From: an uncultured Oscillospiraceae bacterium
GTDB lineage: Bacteria; Bacillota; Clostridia; Oscillospirales; Acutalibacteraceae
Direction: 5' to 3'
Assembly: GCA_900549155.1 (NCBI GenBank)
Contig: URNF01000116.1
Location: 1-6,351, forward strand
Length of the DNA: 6,351 bases
Shown: positions 5,022-6,351 of the stretch, piece after piece
How the letters are laid out: the number at the start of each line of letters is the position of its first letter
Numbering within the stretch: position 1 is the stretch's first letter
Program-made: the position numbers and the translations under genes
The notes under the pieces: generated by a model
Told to the model about the DNA's origin: nothing
The model's database searches: none
The model's input: only the letters and a program-made list of their open reading frames with translations

Positions 5022-6351
5022 TTACTTCTTGTCCTTGATGGCGGCCTGCGCAGCAGCGAGGCGCGCGATCGGCACACGGTAGGGGGAGCAGGAAACGTAA
5101 TCAAGACCGATCTTGTGGCAGAACTCGATGGAAGACGGGTCGCCGCCGTGCTCACCGCAGATACCGCAGTGCAGCTCCGGACGGGTCTTCTTGCCGAGCG
5201 TAACAGCCATGCCCATCAGCTTGCCGACACCGACGGTGTCCAGACGAGCAAACGGATCGGACTCATAGATCTTGTTGGCATAGTAGGCGGGCAGGAACTT
5301 GCCTGCGTCGTCACGGCTGAAGCCGAAGGTCATCTGCGTGAGGTCGTTCGTGCCGAAGCAGAAGAACTCCGCTTCCTTCGCGATCTCGTCCGCCGTCAGC
5401 GCGGCACGCGGAATTTCAATCATGGTGCCGACTTCATACTTCAGATCAACACCGGTAGCAGCGATCTCCGCATCTGCGGTCTTGACAACGATGTCCTTCA
5501 CGAACTTCATTTCCTTGACTTCGCCGGTCAGCGGGATCATGATCTCCGGAACAATGTTCCAGTCGGCATGACGACCCTTGACAGCGATAGCAGCCTTGAT
5601 GACCGCCTTGGTCTGCATGACCGCGATCTCCGGATAGGTGACAGCCAGACGGCAGCCACGGTGACCCATCATCGGGTTGAACTCGTGCAGATCGGAAATG
5701 ACCTGATGGATATAGGCAACGGTCTTGCCCTGCGTCTTTGCCAGCGCTTCGATGTCCGCCTCGTCGGTGGGCACGAACTCATGCAGCGGGGGATCCAGGA
5801 AGCGGATGCAAACGGGCATTCCCTCCAGTGCCTCATACAGCTTCTCGAAGTCACCCTGCTGATAGGGCAGAATCTTCTCCAGGGCAGCTTCCCGCTCCTG
5901 GACGGTGTCGGAGCAAATCATCTCCCGGAAAGCGGCAATGCGCTCCGGCTCGAAGAACATATGCTCGGTGCGGCACAGACCGATGCCCTCGGCACCCAGC
6001 TCCTTTGCCTTCTTGGCATCGGCGGGGGTGTCGGCATTGGTGCGCACGCTCAGGCGGCGGTACTTGTCAGCCAGCGCCATGATGCGGCCAAACTCGCCGG
6101 CAATTTCGGCATCTACGGTGGGGATGATGCCGTCATAGATGTTGCCGGTGCTGCCGTCGATGGAGATGAAGTCGCCCTCGTGGTAGGTCTTGCCGCCCAG
6201 GGTGAACTGCTTGTTCTCCTCGTCCATCTGAATGTCGCCGCAGCCGGAAACACAGCAGGAGCCCATGCCGCGTGCCACAACGGCTGCGTGGGAGGTCATG
6301 CCGCCGCGAACGGTCAGAATGCCCTGTGCGGCCTTCATGCCTTCGATATCC
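5022..6351 (-). CDS. ppdK: Pyruvate, phosphate dikinase, C-terminal half (N-terminus beyond right edge)
   Basis: The enzyme interconverts PEP + AMP + PPi and pyruvate + ATP + Pi, linking glycolysis and gluconeogenesis in the cytosol. In many anaerobes it serves a PPi-saving glycolysis. About 442 residues are present, half the usual ~870-880. They cover the swivelling phosphohistidine domain and the whole C-terminal PEP/pyruvate TIM barrel. RGGMTSHAAVVARGMG holds the phosphorylated His (codon 6288-6290). Active-site equivalents of the clostridial enzyme are visible: Arg in LSVRTNADTP, Arg in CIRFLDPPLHEF, Glu in MIEIPRA, Asn in FGTNDLTQM and Cys in CGICGEHGGDPSS. No key residue is missing. Frame continues upstream of the ATG at 6338 as DIEG, matching the family, so that ATG is internal. 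The ATP-grasp domain and promoter are not in the window. The TAA is at 5022-5024, ahead of the shared terminator. Confidence 0.97.
   Translation of the reverse strand, partial: DIEGMKAAQGILTVRGGMTSHAAVVARGMGSCCVSGCGDIQMDEENKQFTLGGKTYHEGDFISIDGSTGNIYDGIIPTVDAEIAGEFGRIMALADKYRRLSVRTNADTPADAKKAKELGAEGIGLCRTEHMFFEPERIAAFREMICSDTVQEREAALEKILPYQQGDFEKLYEALEGMPVCIRFLDPPLHEFVPTDEADIEALAKTQGKTVAYIHQVISDLHEFNPMMGHRGCRLAVTYPEIAVMQTKAVIKAAIAVKGRHADWNIVPEIMIPLTGEVKEMKFVKDIVVKTADAEIAATGVDLKYEVGTMIEIPRAALTADEIAKEAEFFCFGTNDLTQMTFGFSRDDAGKFLPAYYANKIYESDPFARLDTVGVGKLMGMAVTLGKKTRPELHCGICGEHGGDPSSIEFCHKIGLDYVSCSPYRVPIARLAAAQAAIKDKK

Overview
The window looks like a piece of chromosome from a gut-type Clostridia (Firmicutes), plausibly Oscillospiraceae/Ruminococcaceae. 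This is inferred from four things: a Gram-positive cell-wall surface protein ending in an SPKTGD sortase signal, an ECF sigma / zinc-finger anti-sigma pair of Firmicutes type, a clostridial-type pyruvate phosphate dikinase, and a moderately GC-rich composition. No rRNA, tRNA, CRISPR array, transposase or phage gene is visible.

Layout, left to right. (1) 1-2343 (+) is the 3' part of a large multidomain surface protein. It has a glycine/asparagine-rich parallel beta-helix, several Ig/Fn3-like modules, an InlB-B-like repeat, a paired His/Cys module and a C-terminal sortase signal. (2) After a bidirectional hairpin terminator, a convergent gene (2402-3019, -) encodes a flavodoxin-fold NAD(P)H-dependent oxidoreductase with a four-cysteine motif like that of iron-sulfur flavoproteins. 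(3) A 239-bp divergent intergenic region (3020-3258) carries a candidate extended -10 promoter leftwards, a near-consensus sigma-A promoter rightwards, and two short perfect palindromes. (4) 3259-4934 (+) is a compact three-gene operon: a polytopic membrane protein, an ECF sigma factor and a transmembrane zinc-finger anti-sigma factor. It closes with a strong terminator at 4958-4995. (5) 5022-6351 (-) is the C-terminal half of pyruvate phosphate dikinase, running off the right edge.

How the genes fit together. The operon in (4) reads as a self-contained envelope-signalling unit. The anti-sigma factor would hold the sigma factor at the membrane until a signal reaches its extracytoplasmic domain, and the sigma factor would then redirect RNA polymerase to unknown targets. 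The upstream membrane protein is co-oriented and closely spaced, so it may be a sensor, accessory or target; this is inference. The surface protein, flavoprotein and ppdK appear to be separate transcription units with no evident functional link to the operon. The most interesting part of the window is this operon with its palindrome-bearing promoter region. I saw no clear case for a wholly new system.
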